NCBI GenBank assembly: GCA_009746045.1
Contig: RPFO01000080.1
Location: forward strand, 4,689,556 to 4,753,555
Direction of reading: 5' to 3'
Origin: Mesostigma viride
Taxonomy: Eukaryota; Streptophyta; Mesostigmatophyceae; Mesostigmatales; Mesostigmataceae
Length of the DNA stretch: 64,000 nucleotides
Shown here in pieces: positions 1 to 10,570 of the stretch (position 1 is the stretch's first letter; every line of letters starts with the position of its first letter). Made by a program: the position numbers and the translations under genes. The notes below the pieces were generated by a model that made no database searches, was not told the DNA's origin, and was given only the letters and a program-made list of their open reading frames with translations.

Positions 1-185
1 TATGTGATGAGCAAACGCTCCTCGACACAGGCAGCCTGGCGGCTGCGCTAAGCCCTGAAAATACGTCTGCAGCTCCGGCTGCAGCCTTGCCCTCAGGTCC
101 GGAAGGCAGTGGTGACACTAGTCGGGCACTGGTGGTCGCCCAGATCCCTCATTTGATGCCCAGCACGTTGAACGCGTTGTGTCGG
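1..185 (+). mobile_element. Fragment of L1-type ORF1 (5' end)
   Basis: The first 150-185 bases closely match the start of the ORF1-like gene at 62535 and, reversed, bases near 36170-36325. All three share the Met-Ser-Lys-Arg start region and the CTGAAAATACGTCTGCAG block. Here the frame breaks within about 15 codons and homology stops near base 150-185. It is a truncated copy of a dispersed non-LTR element, not a gene. Confidence 0.6.
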
Positions 186-244
186 CACAGCGATCCCCCC
201 TGCATTCAAACAAAGGCACACCGATAACCAAGAAAAGAGTATGC

Positions 245-345
245 AAATGTGTAGCCTTGTTCATTGAAATTATGGCTGGCTTACGCAAAGAGCGAATGTA
301 AGATGACCTATACAGTGGGGCCGGAAACAGGTTGCTTGATGAGGA
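245..345 (+). repeat. Dispersed repeat, partial copy
   Basis: Bases around GAAATTATGGCTGGCTTACG and GGGGCCGGAAACAG recur at 52755-52815 on the plus strand and, reversed, near 1095-1190. This is a partial copy of an unclassified repeat family, with no coding potential that I recognise. Confidence 0.55.
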
Positions 346-2084
346 CGTTAATCGGGCTTCACTGGCCGGGAGTGTCTAGTGGTGAGAACCATTGCTGCGA
401 TCGCTTTCCCACCATTTACGAGGAAATACCCGCAAATGAAAAACCACTGAAACGGTCTAGCTAGTCAGTCATTACATTAGCCATATGCCATGCATGTTTC
501 CAAACGTCCAAGAACTGCACACGGTGCAAATGCAAAAATCCGGAGGACACGACTTCTTGGCTTCATATTTGTATGCAGAAGAATAAATAAGTGACATGCA
601 TTAAGGGCCCGCCTGCATAAAGGGCCTGCAGTCTGATTCGGGCCCAACGGCAGCACCGCCATAGAAGATAAGGGCCCGCAGTCTGATGCGGTCCCCACGG
701 CACCACCGCCATAGCAGAGCTCGAAGGGGTCGTGGTGCGCGTGAAAGGTAATGTATGCCCTTTGTCGGTAGGTACCGTTGGGGTCAAATTGGGTGCCGCC
801 AAAATCGGGCCGACGAGTCAGCAGACTGAGGCCGTCGATGAGTGCCATCGTGCGGCTTGGGTAACTTCTGTTGGAAAACTTCAGGTAAGTTAACTTAATG
901 CAAACCACTGGTCGCCCGCGTCGGGAACCGGCCCAACGGCTCTCCCGCAAAAAATTACGCGGCATACTGCATAAGTCGTCGGATCGTTACATTTCGACGG
1001 TCAAGATTTCATGATGAGGTTTGCGTTCAATTTGCCGCAGTTTGCAACCCAGAGGAAGTAGTCGTTGGACTCGTTGCCCACGATGAAACACAAACAAGCA
1101 AGCTGTGTCCGGCCCCACCGTCTAGGTCATCTAGTCGCTCTTCACGTCAGCCGGCCATTATTTCGCATGTAAGGCTACACATTTCCATCTCCATTCATAT
1201 TCATAATCCTGCACGGCTCGACAGCGCGGACAAGATAACGGCAGGCTCGAGCTACCATGGTCCGGATTCTCCCGATTTCTGACCTGCGCTGGTTGTCTCC
1301 TTGATATTGGCAAAACTCTCCGGTAAGAGGGTTTTCGCAGTTTGGCTGTTTCGAAACGTTACTTAAGTGAGATGCCTTCGGATCAGGAGACTCACACAGC
1401 CGCGAAATCATGCCAAAGGTCCTATGTTCGATCCCTTGCTGGTAGCTTCTGAGCTTTCTTATTTTCTGTGTTCCGCGGAATCTCAGATTTGGGCCGCTAG
1501 CGTTTTCACGTTTGTTGCTTTCTGATCCGACGACAACGTTGTGGCTTGCTCGTGTGACATCTGGCGCATGGTGTGATTCATGTGTATGGGCTGCTTTGCC
1601 ATAAGAGTGAGTGTTGGGTCTTAAATCGTATTCTACACATTTGCTGCATGGACCGTTAGGTGCTGGCGAGCTCTTCCTTGTAGAATGGTGATGTCTATGT
1701 CAAGGATCTGATATCTTTTTGTTCTCTTGCATCTTGTGTCGCGGCTTGCTTGGATTCTTGCAGGCGCCACGGGAATGAAATGGGAGCGGTCAGCATGATG
1801 CCCTAGCAAGCGACCAGCTTCGTTAACCACTAGCTGCTATCGTATAAGATGAAAGGCAATGACGGATGTGTCATAAAGCCATAACAGTGTTGTATAGATG
1901 ATTCATTAAAAATGATCAATGGTTACAATTTCAGAACAGCCTCTGAATGGGTAGTATGAATCGATAGGTTCTTGACGGCTATAAACATTTATTATTTAAA
2001 CATTTTAATGAAGCGATTTTGATTGCCCTGATTTGACCAGTGCTGTTGATTCACGTCCTGTTTTTTGAGATTTTTCTCACGTTT
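346..2084. other. No gene seen
   Basis: Apart from the dispersed repeat at 1095-1330 I see no convincing coding exon, RNA gene or element. The open frames here are short, overlap on both strands and lack domain signal. The last 200 bases become AT-rich. Confidence 0.4.
1095..1330 (-). repeat. Dispersed repeat, fuller copy
   Basis: Read on the minus strand this matches 52605-52820: the GACAACCAGCGCAGG block, AATCCGGACCATGGTAGCTC, the GATGGAAATGTGTA stretch, and the block ending in the CCGGAAACAG-like motif. A partial, more diverged copy lies at 54810-54900. It is probably part of a non-autonomous transposon or the 3' end of a retroelement. No terminal structures are clear. Confidence 0.55.
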
Positions 2085-2490
2085 TCTCCTTTTCTCACCT
2101 TTTTTGGGTCATCTCACCCAGGTGAGAAACGTGTTTTCTCACCCATTCTCAAAGCCGAGTTCCTAGTGAGATCTATCTGCGTTTTTTCCCTCCATATTTT
2201 TTACCATTTTTACCACCGATTTTTTCACCTCCATGGTGGTAATTTTTTACCACCTGTTTTCACCCTCGTTTTTACCACCTGGTGGTAATTTTTTACCACG
2301 ATGGCGGTCAGGTGGTAAAATGGAGGTGGTAAAGGCTTTTACCACCCCCTGTTTTACCACCTTTTACCACCAGTTTTACCCCTTTTTTACCACTTTTTAT
2401 CACTTTTTATCACTTTTTATCACTTTTTACCACTTTTTACCACCGGGTGATATAGATTTTACCACTTTTTACCACTTATATCACCCCCGA
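2085..2490. repeat. TTTTCTCACC / TTTTTACCAC minisatellite
   Basis: Two related decamer-like motifs are tandemly repeated: TTTTCTCAC-type units first, then TTTTTACCAC and its TATCAC variant. A few GGTGGTAAAA inverted units allow hairpins near 2230-2330. The short ORFs across it are repeat artefacts. Confidence 0.85.
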
Positions 2491-2494
2491 GTTC

Positions 2495-2917
2495 CTAGTG
2501 CACCGCCACTCGCCCCGTCTCACCTGGAGAAATCACGACGCGAGCCCGTTGAATAATCGGGTCCGCCGCCGCTGGCCTGTTGCCTCCCCCACTCACCGCC
2601 ACCCACCCCTCTTCTGCCAAGTGCCTCGCTACGTAGGCCGCTTGCACGAATGTTGGAGCGTTTGCTTGGTTACGGTAGGGGAAAAACGCTTGCGCGTCTC
2701 TCTGCTCGTTCGCCTCACCAGCACCGTGGCTGCTTGACGATGAACCAGACATGAAAGCGTGGAAGCAATAGTACGATTTGCGCAGCAACTCGTCAGCAGA
2801 GCTTGTGAGCTCCTGGTCCTTGCCGGCTGGAATGACCCTAGGCTGCTGGCTAGCAACCTTTATCCTCACACCAGGCCTACGACCCTCGATAGGCTCGCCA
2901 CTCGTCGTGACGACCAA
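2495..2917 (-). CDS. Unrecognised ORF, 140 residues
   Basis: An open frame with mixed, non-repetitive composition and a Ser-rich stretch in the middle. It has no family I recognise and no clear neighbouring exon. It lies between a minisatellite and the 3' flank of the Copia element, so it could be a remnant exon or chance. Confidence 0.2.
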   Translation of the reverse strand: MVVTTSGEPIEGRRPGVRIKVASQQPRVIPAGKDQELTSSADELLRKSYYCFHAFMSGSSSSSHGAGEANEQRDAQAFFPYRNQANAPTFVQAAYVARHLAEEGWVAVSGGGNRPAAADPIIQRARVVISPGETGRVAVH

Positions 2918-2929
2918 GGTTCGTGTGTG

Positions 2930-3738
2930 AAGACGCTCGTTGCCTCGTTGAGCCTCGAGCTATATGCAACCTCGTTCCATCCTTGTTCCTCGGTCATGAG
3001 CAACGCTGGGCAACGCTACATTGCCAGAGCCTCGTATCGCTGCCTTGCATCCTCGTTGCAGGCAGCATACAGGAATCTCTGGCTATCCTGTGTCTAGGAC
3101 AGCACAGGACCTGCCACAGTCCTGCAAGGACTTACATCCTTGCAGACCTGCTGGCTGGTTACTGGCTTCTACTAGCCACAGTACCGTTGAGCCCTCAGTA
3201 CACTGTGTCCCAGTCACGTGAGAGTCCAGGCTAAGCCTGTGCAGGCACGGCCTGCCACGTGTCCTGTCCACTATGCCCTGAGTGTGCACCGCCCTCGCCC
3301 ACCGGTCGGCAGTACTTCGGGACTTGATAACTTTCTCGTCCCTTGTCTGTTCTAGGCGGTTGCCCACGGCGTTGGAAAGGTCTCCTCAACCTGCATCCAT
3401 CTAGCACATTGGTGCCCCAATATGCTAACTCCCATACTCGTTCCAACCGTGGAAAATCAGGGGACCTGTCGCCACCTCACCAGCATGGTGGATGGGTCAG
3501 CCAGTCCGTGAAACTCCGCCTTAAGACGGCACCAGGGAATCGAACCCCGCCCACAAACCACAGATCTGGGGAAACCTCAGACTGAGATGAAAACCCCAGA
3601 TAGACATTTCTCCATCAGAGATAATGTCAGACATTCCCACACCAGAGACATGTCTCACCCCTCAAGGTGTGCTCAGGATTATGTACAATCAAGCTCCCAG
3701 CCTGATATCCAGAGACTTAAGCACCCAGCTCTCAGCTT
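2930..3738 (-). other. 3' flank of Copia element; LTR possibly here
   Basis: Lies directly after the RNase H stop of the minus-strand Copia element, so the 3' untranslated region and 3' LTR are expected here. I could not match it to a second LTR copy upstream of gag, so LTR limits are not called. Bases 3531-3548 read on minus contain GGGGTTCGATTCC, a tRNA T-arm-like string, without a foldable tRNA around it. Confidence 0.3.
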
Positions 3739-5061
3739 TTAGACAGATAGACCGACTTGACAGTCAGCATTCATGAGCTTCCTCAGTACATTGTACTGGG
3801 CTGGGGCCTTGTGTGGCAGCTTTGTCAATGCATCAGCAGGGTTCTCCTCGCCAGGGATATGCTTTAAGTCAACCAAACTGGCCAACTCCTTCAGCAACAA
3901 ATAATCCAGGTCCCGGCTTCTGGCCAGCTGTTTGTGAACAAACTGGACCATACCCATGCTGTCTGTTAGCAACAACGTCTCCATCTGCAAGGTCCAAGGG
4001 GTAACTGAAGCCAGCTCCAGCATTAACTCCTTTATGTACAGGCTGGACTGGATCCCCTCGCATATGGCCCTGCATTCTGCCACATCTGAACTGATACAGA
4101 CCCTCTTCTGCAGTCTGCTGTACCAGCTGAACAAACTTGCCCTGCTCTGATAAAAAGCAAACAGAGCAGCAGATCTCCCCCTGACCTTGGTAACCTGGCG
4201 AGCATCCATGGAACTGTCAACAAAGATCTCCAAGGTGATAGGCTGGGCAAAGTCAATCCCAGACAAAATCAGATCAGGGGTACTCTCCACCAACCGGGCT
4301 ATGACTCGAGGCTTCTTATCCTCACTCAAGCACCTCATCAGGCATTCTGCTATGGACCATCAAAGACGGACCACAGATGCTGGCAAACCAGGCCCACATG
4401 CCTCTCAACTCAGGTCCTGCAGCCTGGGTGATCTTCTCTGGCAAGGCCTTCACAATGGTCTGTTTATAATCTCCTCCAGCCTGAAGCCTGATACTCCACT
4501 CCCCATCCCTCCTGAACAGGGTAGCCTGCATTCCACAGAACACTACAGGCTTGTTGGGCTCCTGCCACAGCTCCTTGCCCAGTGAAGACTTGCCACTGAT
4601 GACAGGAATAAACTTCTTCAGCCAGGTCGTGGGGGCTAGCAAATGCAGATCATCTCCATGCAAACTAGCATACACTGGCAGACCCTCCCATTGGGCCAGC
4701 AGCAAACAGGGATCAACTGAAGACACTCTCAAGCCACACTCACTGATCAGAGCTTCCTGCAGCGTGAGTCTCCAGATGATTGGGCTCGACCTGAGTCCTT
4801 CCAGGCCCTTCAGAATAACCAGGAATTGTTGATGCAGCTCCAGCTTCCAGATGGCAGGCACCTCAACACAGTAAGGCTCATCCTGCTTCCACACCCTCCT
4901 GGCCACTTCTGGATCAGATTTTAAAAATGCCCTCTTGAAGTCCAGCAGCACTGATGACATAGCTGCTCCCCTGTTCAGCAACCCCACGTAGAGACATAGC
5001 AAAATTCTCCATGTGTCGTGTAGCATCCCTGGCGTGTACAGCTCCTCTCCTGGCAGACTCC
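3739..5061 (-). pseudogene. Copia reverse transcriptase and RNase H (frameshifted)
   Basis: Two overlapping open frames, 5137-4322 and 4338-3739, are in different frames, so a frameshift separates them. The first carries RT motif A as LLDFKRAFL and motif C as LHGDDLHLL, with the two catalytic aspartates kept but His-Gly in place of the usual Tyr-Val. The second is RNase H-like: it starts near EIFVDSSMD, has the SSDVAECRA block corresponding to the usual SSTEAEY motif, and ends with KHIPGEENPADALTKL, matching the family's KHI...ADxxTK end. It is the 3' half of the interrupted polyprotein gene. Residues before 5061 in the first frame come from the inserted element, not from the retrotransposon. 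Confidence 0.85.
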
Positions 5062-5067
5062 CCGTGC

Positions 5068-5098
5068 CGGGTGGTTTGTTTGGGTTAGGACAGATTTG
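5068..5098 (+). repeat. Left terminal inverted repeat (31 bp)
   Basis: Begins CGGGTGGTTTGTTTGG and ends GGACAGATTTG. It is identical to the reverse complement of 14248-14278. One extra C at 5067 lies between it and the CCGTG duplication. Confidence 0.85.
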
Positions 5099-5100
5099 TC

Positions 5101-5122
5101 CATTTAGGACAGTCCTGCAGCC
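5101..5122 (+). repeat. Subterminal direct repeat, left copy
   Basis: CATTTAGGACAG then CCTGCAGCC with one base between. The same 22 bases, one mismatch, occur in the same orientation at 14223-14244, just inside the right inverted repeat. The AGGACAG core also occurs inside the inverted repeat, suggesting repeated binding sites for a mobilising protein. Confidence 0.7.
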
Positions 5123-5560
5123 AAAGCGTGAAAACATTAGCTTATTGGTGCCTTACGCATGCTTGCTTCTGCATGATAATTTTTTGAATGGGATTCAACT
5201 GTTTTTATGTGTATATAACTGCCGTCTTGTTTCACGTGTATGTATGTGAATACACAAATGTTCTCAGCATTGAGTTATGCACAATGCACATCAATTAATT
5301 TATTAAAAGTAATTAGTAATCATGTAGACTGCGTCACGTGAGCATAGATTAAGTGAGACAACTATTCCTTGACGCAAGGCGGTCCAACGTCGTGTAAGTA
5401 CAAGCCGTTACTAGTTGTATGAGAAATAAATCGTTGTCCTGATTAGCCAAGATGTTGCACTACCACAATACCCATGATGTTGCTCTTAATAATAATGCCA
5501 TGTCCTATAATGCATGAATGGGCGGTGATCTAAGCATGTCATAAAACATCCTATTCCAGC
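5123..5560. other. AT-rich stretch without gene
   Basis: Non-coding, AT-rich. At 5322-5395 it holds the short motifs GACTGCGTCACGTGAG and AAGTGAGACAACTATTCCT, which also occur at 52163-52190 and 52370-52395. It is therefore likely to contain a piece of a dispersed repeat. Confidence 0.4.
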
Positions 5561-6017
5561 GAGCAGCGGGCAGCGGGCAGCGCGCAGCGGGCAGCGGGCA
5601 GCGGGCAGCGCGCAGCGGGCAGCGCGCAGCGGGCAGCGGGCAGCGGGCAGCGGCAGCGGGCAGCGGGCAGCGGGCAGCGGGCAGCGGGCAGCGCGCAGCG
5701 GGCAGCGCGTAGCGGGCAGCGGGCAGCGGGCAGCGGGCAGCGGGCAGCGGGCAGCGGGCAGCGGGCAGCGGGCAGCGGGCAGCGGGCAGCGGGCTGCGGG
5801 CAGCGGGCAGCGGGCAGCGGGCAGCGGGCAGCGGGCAGCGGGCAGCGGGCTGCGGGCAGCGGGCAGCGGGCAGCGGGCTGCGCGCAGCGGGCAGCGGGCA
5901 GCGGGCAGCGGGCAGCGGGCAGCGGGCAGCGGGCAGCGGGCAGCGGGCAGCGGGCAGCGGGCAGCGGGCTGCGGGCAGCGGGCAGCGGGCAGCGGGCAGC
6001 GGGCAGCGGGCAGCGGG
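5561..6017. repeat. GCAGCGG heptamer minisatellite
   Basis: About 65 tandem copies of a 7-bp unit with a few GCGCAGC and GGCTGCG variants. Because 7 is not a multiple of 3, all frames encode the same Leu-Pro-Ala-Ala-Arg-Cys-type repeat. The ORFs here are artefacts. Confidence 0.95.
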
Positions 6018-6111
6018 GCAAAGTACTGCCAAAAAAAGGGACCCTGCTTTGGGCTGGGCGGAGCCAGCGGGTTACTCTAGTAATAATTAGTCACAAGGTC
6101 CTGTTGGGACG

Positions 6112-7445
6112 CTAACGCGGTGGCGCAAATTCGTATGGCACATACATGCGTGGCGCCTCGCGTGGCGCAGATTCACATGGCACATACATGCGCGGCGCCT
6201 CGCGTGGCGCAGATTCACATGGCACATACATGCGCGGCGCCTCGCGTGGCGCAGATTCACATGGCACATACATGCGCGGCGCCTCGCGTGGCGCAGATTC
6301 GCATGGCACATACATGCGCGGCGCCTCGCGTGGCGCAGATTCGCATGGCACATACATGCGCGGCGCCTCGCGTGGCGCAGATTCGTACGGCACATACATG
6401 CGCGGTGCCTCGCGTGGCGCAGATTCGCATGGCACATACATGCGCGGCGCCTCGCGTGGCGCAGATTCACATGGCACATACATGCGCGGCGCCTCGCGTG
6501 GCGCAGATTCGCATGGCACATACATGCGCGGTGCCTCGCGTGGCGCAGATTCGCATGGCACATACATGCGCGGCGCCTCGCGTGGCGCAGATTCGCATGG
6601 CACATACATGCGCGGCGCAGATTCGCATGGCACATACATGCGCGGCGCCTCGCGTGGCGCAGATTCACATGGCACATACATGCGCGGCGCCTCGCGTGGC
6701 GCAGATTCGCGTGGCACATACATGCGCGGCGCCTCGCGTGGCGCAGATTCGTATGGCACATACATGCGCGGCGCCTCGCGTGGCGCAGATTCGCATGGCA
6801 CATACATGTGCGGCGCCTCGCGTGGCGCAGATTCACATGGCACATACATGCGCGGCGCCTCGCGTGGCGCAGATTCGCATGGCACATACATGCGCGGTGC
6901 CTCGCGTGGCGCAGATTCGCATGGCACATACATGCGCAGCGCCTCGCGTGGCGCAGATTCGCATGGCACATACATGCGCGGCGCAGATTCGCATGGCACA
7001 TACATGCGCGGCGCCTCGCGTGGCGCAGATTCGCATGGCACATACATGCGCGGTGCCTCGCGTGGCGCAGATTCGCATGGCACATACATGCGCGGCGCCT
7101 CGCGTGGCGCAGATTCGCATGGCACATACATGCGCGGCGCAGATTCGCATGGCACATACATGCGCGGCGCCTCGCGTGGCGCAGATTCACATGGCACATA
7201 CATGCGCGGCGCCTCGCGTGGCGCAGATTCGTATGGCACATACATGCGCGGCGCCTCGCGTGGCGCATAGTCTGGTGCCGGCACCGCTGCCGCTGTTGCC
7301 GCAGGGGGCGCACTGGCTGCCGGCACCGCTGCCGCCGCTGCCGTGGTGGGCACACCGGCTGCCGCCACCGCTGCTTTGGTGGGTGCGGCGGCTGCCGCCC
7401 CCGCTGCCACTGCCGCCGCCGCCTCTTTATGCTTCTGCAGCAGTC

Positions 7446-7476
<31 letters not shown>

Positions 7477-8871
7477 CTGCTGCAGCTTTGTCATCATGGC
7501 ATTAAATTGCTGCTGTTGCTGTTGCTGTTGCTGCTTCATCATGCTGTCGAATTGCTGCAGCAGCGCTGCCATCCCCTTCGAATTTTCAGCCGGGGCGTCA
7601 GGCTGCTTGGCAGGCGCTGAGCCGTTTTCTGAGCGGCGCTGGCGCTTGACTGGTTTCGTCGCCGCAGCTTCTTTGGCAGGCTGCTTGCTCACGATGCGCT
7701 TGCCGCGCCCATGCACGTTGGTGACCTCCTGCAACGCGGGCAGCCCTGCAATTTGTGGGTCGGGCATGTCAGAGTCTTGTGTTATGCAAGCTGGCAGACG
7801 TGGCAGCGTAGCCGGGTATTTCGCCAAGAGGGCCGATCCTGGAAACTGCTCAGCGGACAAGATGAATGGCGGTGGGCCAGCACTCAATATCTGGGGCAGC
7901 AGGTCCGCCTTGTTCTTGATGGCCCAACTCATCACCGCCTGCATGTCCTCATTCCAAGCGGATGATGGGAGAACGCCCTTGTGCTCCAACCCCAGGGTAG
8001 TGGGAAACGTGGTGGCATTCTTGTCGTTGACAACGATGACCACTGCGTCGAAAAATCCGATCGCGGACGGTCGCCTGGTTGGGCTGCCTTTGAGTCGGTC
8101 GAGCAAGTTTTTAAATTTCTTGTAGCGGCTCTGCCTCACAAAATGCGCGCAGATTGACGAGCTCGCGATTGCCCCCACTACCACCCCCACATGAGGCCAT
8201 TCGGGGATTGCAAGGGCCACGATATCATCCTCGCTGTCGCTGGTGGAAGCACCGCCTGGTGTTTTGTGCATCCCCGGCCCTGCCGGTGGAGGAGAAAAAG
8301 CTAGTTCTTTTCTTGTGTCGCCGACATCGAAATGACGCGACGCCGAAGCCCGAAAGGTACCAGCTGCAGGGCCCGGGGTGTTCTCCTTCTTGGAGGCGTC
8401 GCGCTCAACCACGGGAATGTGCGCGCCGCCAACAGCATGCTTGCCAACCGTGGGGCCCATCGCAGCACGCAAAGCTGCATCACCTTGGCCGCTCTTGTCC
8501 TGATTGCCATCACCCATCGCACCCTTGCCTGCGCCGTTCTTTTCCTCCTCGCCATCACCCATCGCACCATAGCCAGCGCCGTTCTTTTCCTCCTCGCCAT
8601 CACCCATCGCACCATTGCCGCCTGCGCCGTTCTTTTCCTCCTCGCCATCACCCATCGCACCATTGCCGCCTGCGCCGTTCTTTTCCTCCTCGCCATCACC
8701 CATCGCACCATTGCCGCCTGCGCCGCTCTCCTCCTCGACGCCACCACCAAGCGCAACACCGCCTGGGCCGTTCTTCTCCTCGACGCCACCACCCGTTGCA
8801 TCATCATCGACATGACCCTCGTCATGCAATATTATCACCAGAACCCAGCTCACCATCGTCGACCCTTCCAT
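6112..8871 (-). CDS. Repeat-rich nuclear-type protein of the TIR element
   Basis: An open frame of 919 residues. The N-terminus has five Gly/Glu-rich repeats of about 15 residues (GAMGDGEEEKN core, residues about 50-125). A non-repetitive part of about 200 residues follows (around 195-400), containing SRYKKFKNLL and FFDAVVIVVND; I do not recognise it as a known domain. Then come a basic KPVKRQRR patch typical of a nuclear signal, two polyglutamine runs, an Ala-rich stretch, and about 27 copies of a 14-residue repeat (APREAPRMYVPCES) to the end. The frame overlaps the zinc-finger frame 9268-8822 by 50 bases, so the two are probably one gene separated by a frameshift or small intron. The non-repetitive part is the only useful search query. 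Confidence 0.5.
6130..7268. repeat. 42-bp coding minisatellite
   Basis: About 27 units of 42 bp, a few shortened by internal deletions (for example at 6601-6625), encoding the C-terminal 14-residue repeats of the minus-strand protein. Units stay multiples of 3, consistent with selection for the frame, but other frames on both strands are open as well. Confidence 0.95.
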
Positions 8872-9268
8872 CCACGACTCTGGCTAGCTTAACGAGTTTC
8901 CGTGATGGAACCTTAACGACCTTGCCCTTGCCGCCCAGCGAATAAAGAGCACCAAGGCCGGCCAGTTGGGCGTCGACCACCTTTTCCTTAAAATCGACAG
9001 GCGAGGCCTCCTTACTGATGGCGGTAGGCGGCCAAGGGCCGCCACACTCCTGGCAGGTCCACTCTGTGCCATCCTCACCCGCCGATGCATCCCTAAACAT
9101 CCCGGTGCACAGCCCATGCAAGTGCTTGCCACACTGGCCTGAGCATGGATGGTTGGCTCCGCCCAGCAGCTCATTTTTGTCGACACTATCAAATCCGGTT
9201 GCATGATCAGCGCCGGGCAATTTCTTGCATCTATCGCCTGCGTAGCAGGGGCCGCTTGACCCCTGCAT
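8822..9268 (-). CDS. PHD-like zinc-finger N-terminal part
   Basis: 148 residues. Cysteine/histidine pattern: CYAGDRC, then CSGQCGKHLHGLC about 30 residues later, then WTCQEC. A C-x-x-C pair preceded by Trp after an earlier Cys/His cluster is typical of PHD-type chromatin-binding fingers; the spacing is not canonical, so the family call is tentative. Its 3' end overlaps the next frame (8871-6112), and the frame switches near 8822-8871. Together they may form one protein of about 1,050 residues. It starts about 270 bases from the palindrome cluster and is divergent from the plus-strand gene. Confidence 0.45.
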   Translation of the reverse strand: MQGSSGPCYAGDRCKKLPGADHATGFDSVDKNELLGGANHPCSGQCGKHLHGLCTGMFRDASAGEDGTEWTCQECGGPWPPTAISKEASPVDFKEKVVDAQLAGLGALYSLGGKGKVVKVPSRKLVKLARVVDGRVDDGELGSGDNIA

Positions 9269-9459
9269 TCTTCGCTTGCTACAGATTTAACCACCGGAAA
9301 ATAGACAAAGATTGCACGCAACCTTCCAATAATGCCGGCTGCGATTTAACCTTCGTTTGCTGGGCGCTGCACGCTGCAATGTATCGAGTCAATTTGCGCG
9401 GGATCTTTGAATAGGTATATGTTTAGGCAAGAGGCTGCGGCGTCATTTGGCTGCAGCTG

Positions 9460-10145
9460 GGTAACTACTTGCGTCTTGCGGCCAAGATACGCAGCCTGCC
9501 TCGAGAGGGCTGCGTATCTTTGCCGCAGCCTGCCTCACCAGCTAAAAACCTTGCGGCCAAGATACGCAGCCTGCCTCCTCGAGGATATCCTCGAGGAGGC
9601 AGGCTGCGTATCTTGGCCGCAAGGTTTTTAGCTGGTCATTTGGCTGCCAGGGTAACTACTTGCGTCTTGCGGCCAAGATACGCAGCCTGCCTCGAGAGTC
9701 GAGGCAGGCTGCGTATCTTGGCCGCAAGACGCAAGTAGTTACTTCCCCAGCTGCCGAGGCAGGCTGCGTATCTTTGCCGCAGCCTGCCTCACCAGCTAAA
9801 AACCTTGCGGCCAAGATACGCAGCCTGCCTCCTCGAGGATATCCTCGAGGAGGCAGGCTGCGTATCTTGGCCGCAAGACGCAAGTAGTTACTTCCCCAGC
9901 TGCCGAGGCAGGCTGCGTATCTTTGCCGCAGCCTGCCTCACCAGCTAAAAACCTTGCGGCCAAGATACGCAGCCTGCCTCCTCGAGGATATCCTCGAGGA
10001 GGCAGGCTGCGTATCTTGGCCGCAAGGTTTTTAGCTGGTGAGGCAGGCTGCGGCAAAGATACGCAGCCCTCTCGAGGCAGGCTGCGTATCTTGGCCGCAA
10101 GACGCAAGTAATTACTTCCCCAGCTGCCGAGGCAGGCTGCGTACA
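9460..10145. repeat. Cluster of nested perfect palindromes
   Basis: One 28-bp module (CTTGCGGCCAAGATACGC...) and its reverse complement alternate. Exact palindromes: 9537-9636 (100 bp, no spacer, centred on GAGGATATCCTC), 9804-9877 (74 bp), 9911-10068 (158 bp, no spacer), and 9652-9742 (44-bp arms, 3-bp spacer). It lies between the divergent genes of the TIR element, where promoters and a replication or recombination signal could sit. Confidence 0.9.
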
Positions 10146-10570
10146 TTTTGGCGGCAAGTTCCCCAGCTGTTCGCTGCTTAGGCAAGTTGTTGCAACGACT
10201 TCGCCACGTGACTGCCAACAGGGGCGCCTGCGTTCAAGTCTTCAGTGCGTGCCCTGGCGGCACATCATTATTACGTAAATAGCCGTGAAGCTTTCGGTAC
10301 CTTAGCAGTTTATAGTTGGATTTATGGCAGACAAGGCTGACTGCAGGATATTATTTTGTGGTTTAACAAGTGACGCCGAAATGAATAGGCACGGAGCCGA
10401 AAAATAGCCGACGTAGTTGATTTGGAGACGAGTTGTTAGCATTGATGACAAAAATGGGATTAGGTTTACACAGGACAGTAATAGGCGCTGAGCTGCTTAC
10501 TCTTATGAGGTCCGGCATCCATTCAGCGCCGGGGGAGTCCTGCTTTTGGTTTAGGTTGAAACTTTTATAA

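Noticed and set aside
477-965. 162-residue minus-strand ORF
   Set aside because: No recognisable composition or domain, overlapped by another frame on the same strand, no splice context.
1410-1450. tRNA-like T-arm GTTCGATCCC
   Set aside because: No acceptor or D-arm pairing in the flanking 80 bases.
3520-3600. tRNA gene on the minus strand (GGTTCGATTCC string)
   Set aside because: No A box and no cloverleaf can be drawn around it.
5505-6032. ORFs of 150-175 residues with LPAARCP repeats
   Set aside because: A 7-bp minisatellite reads the same in all frames.
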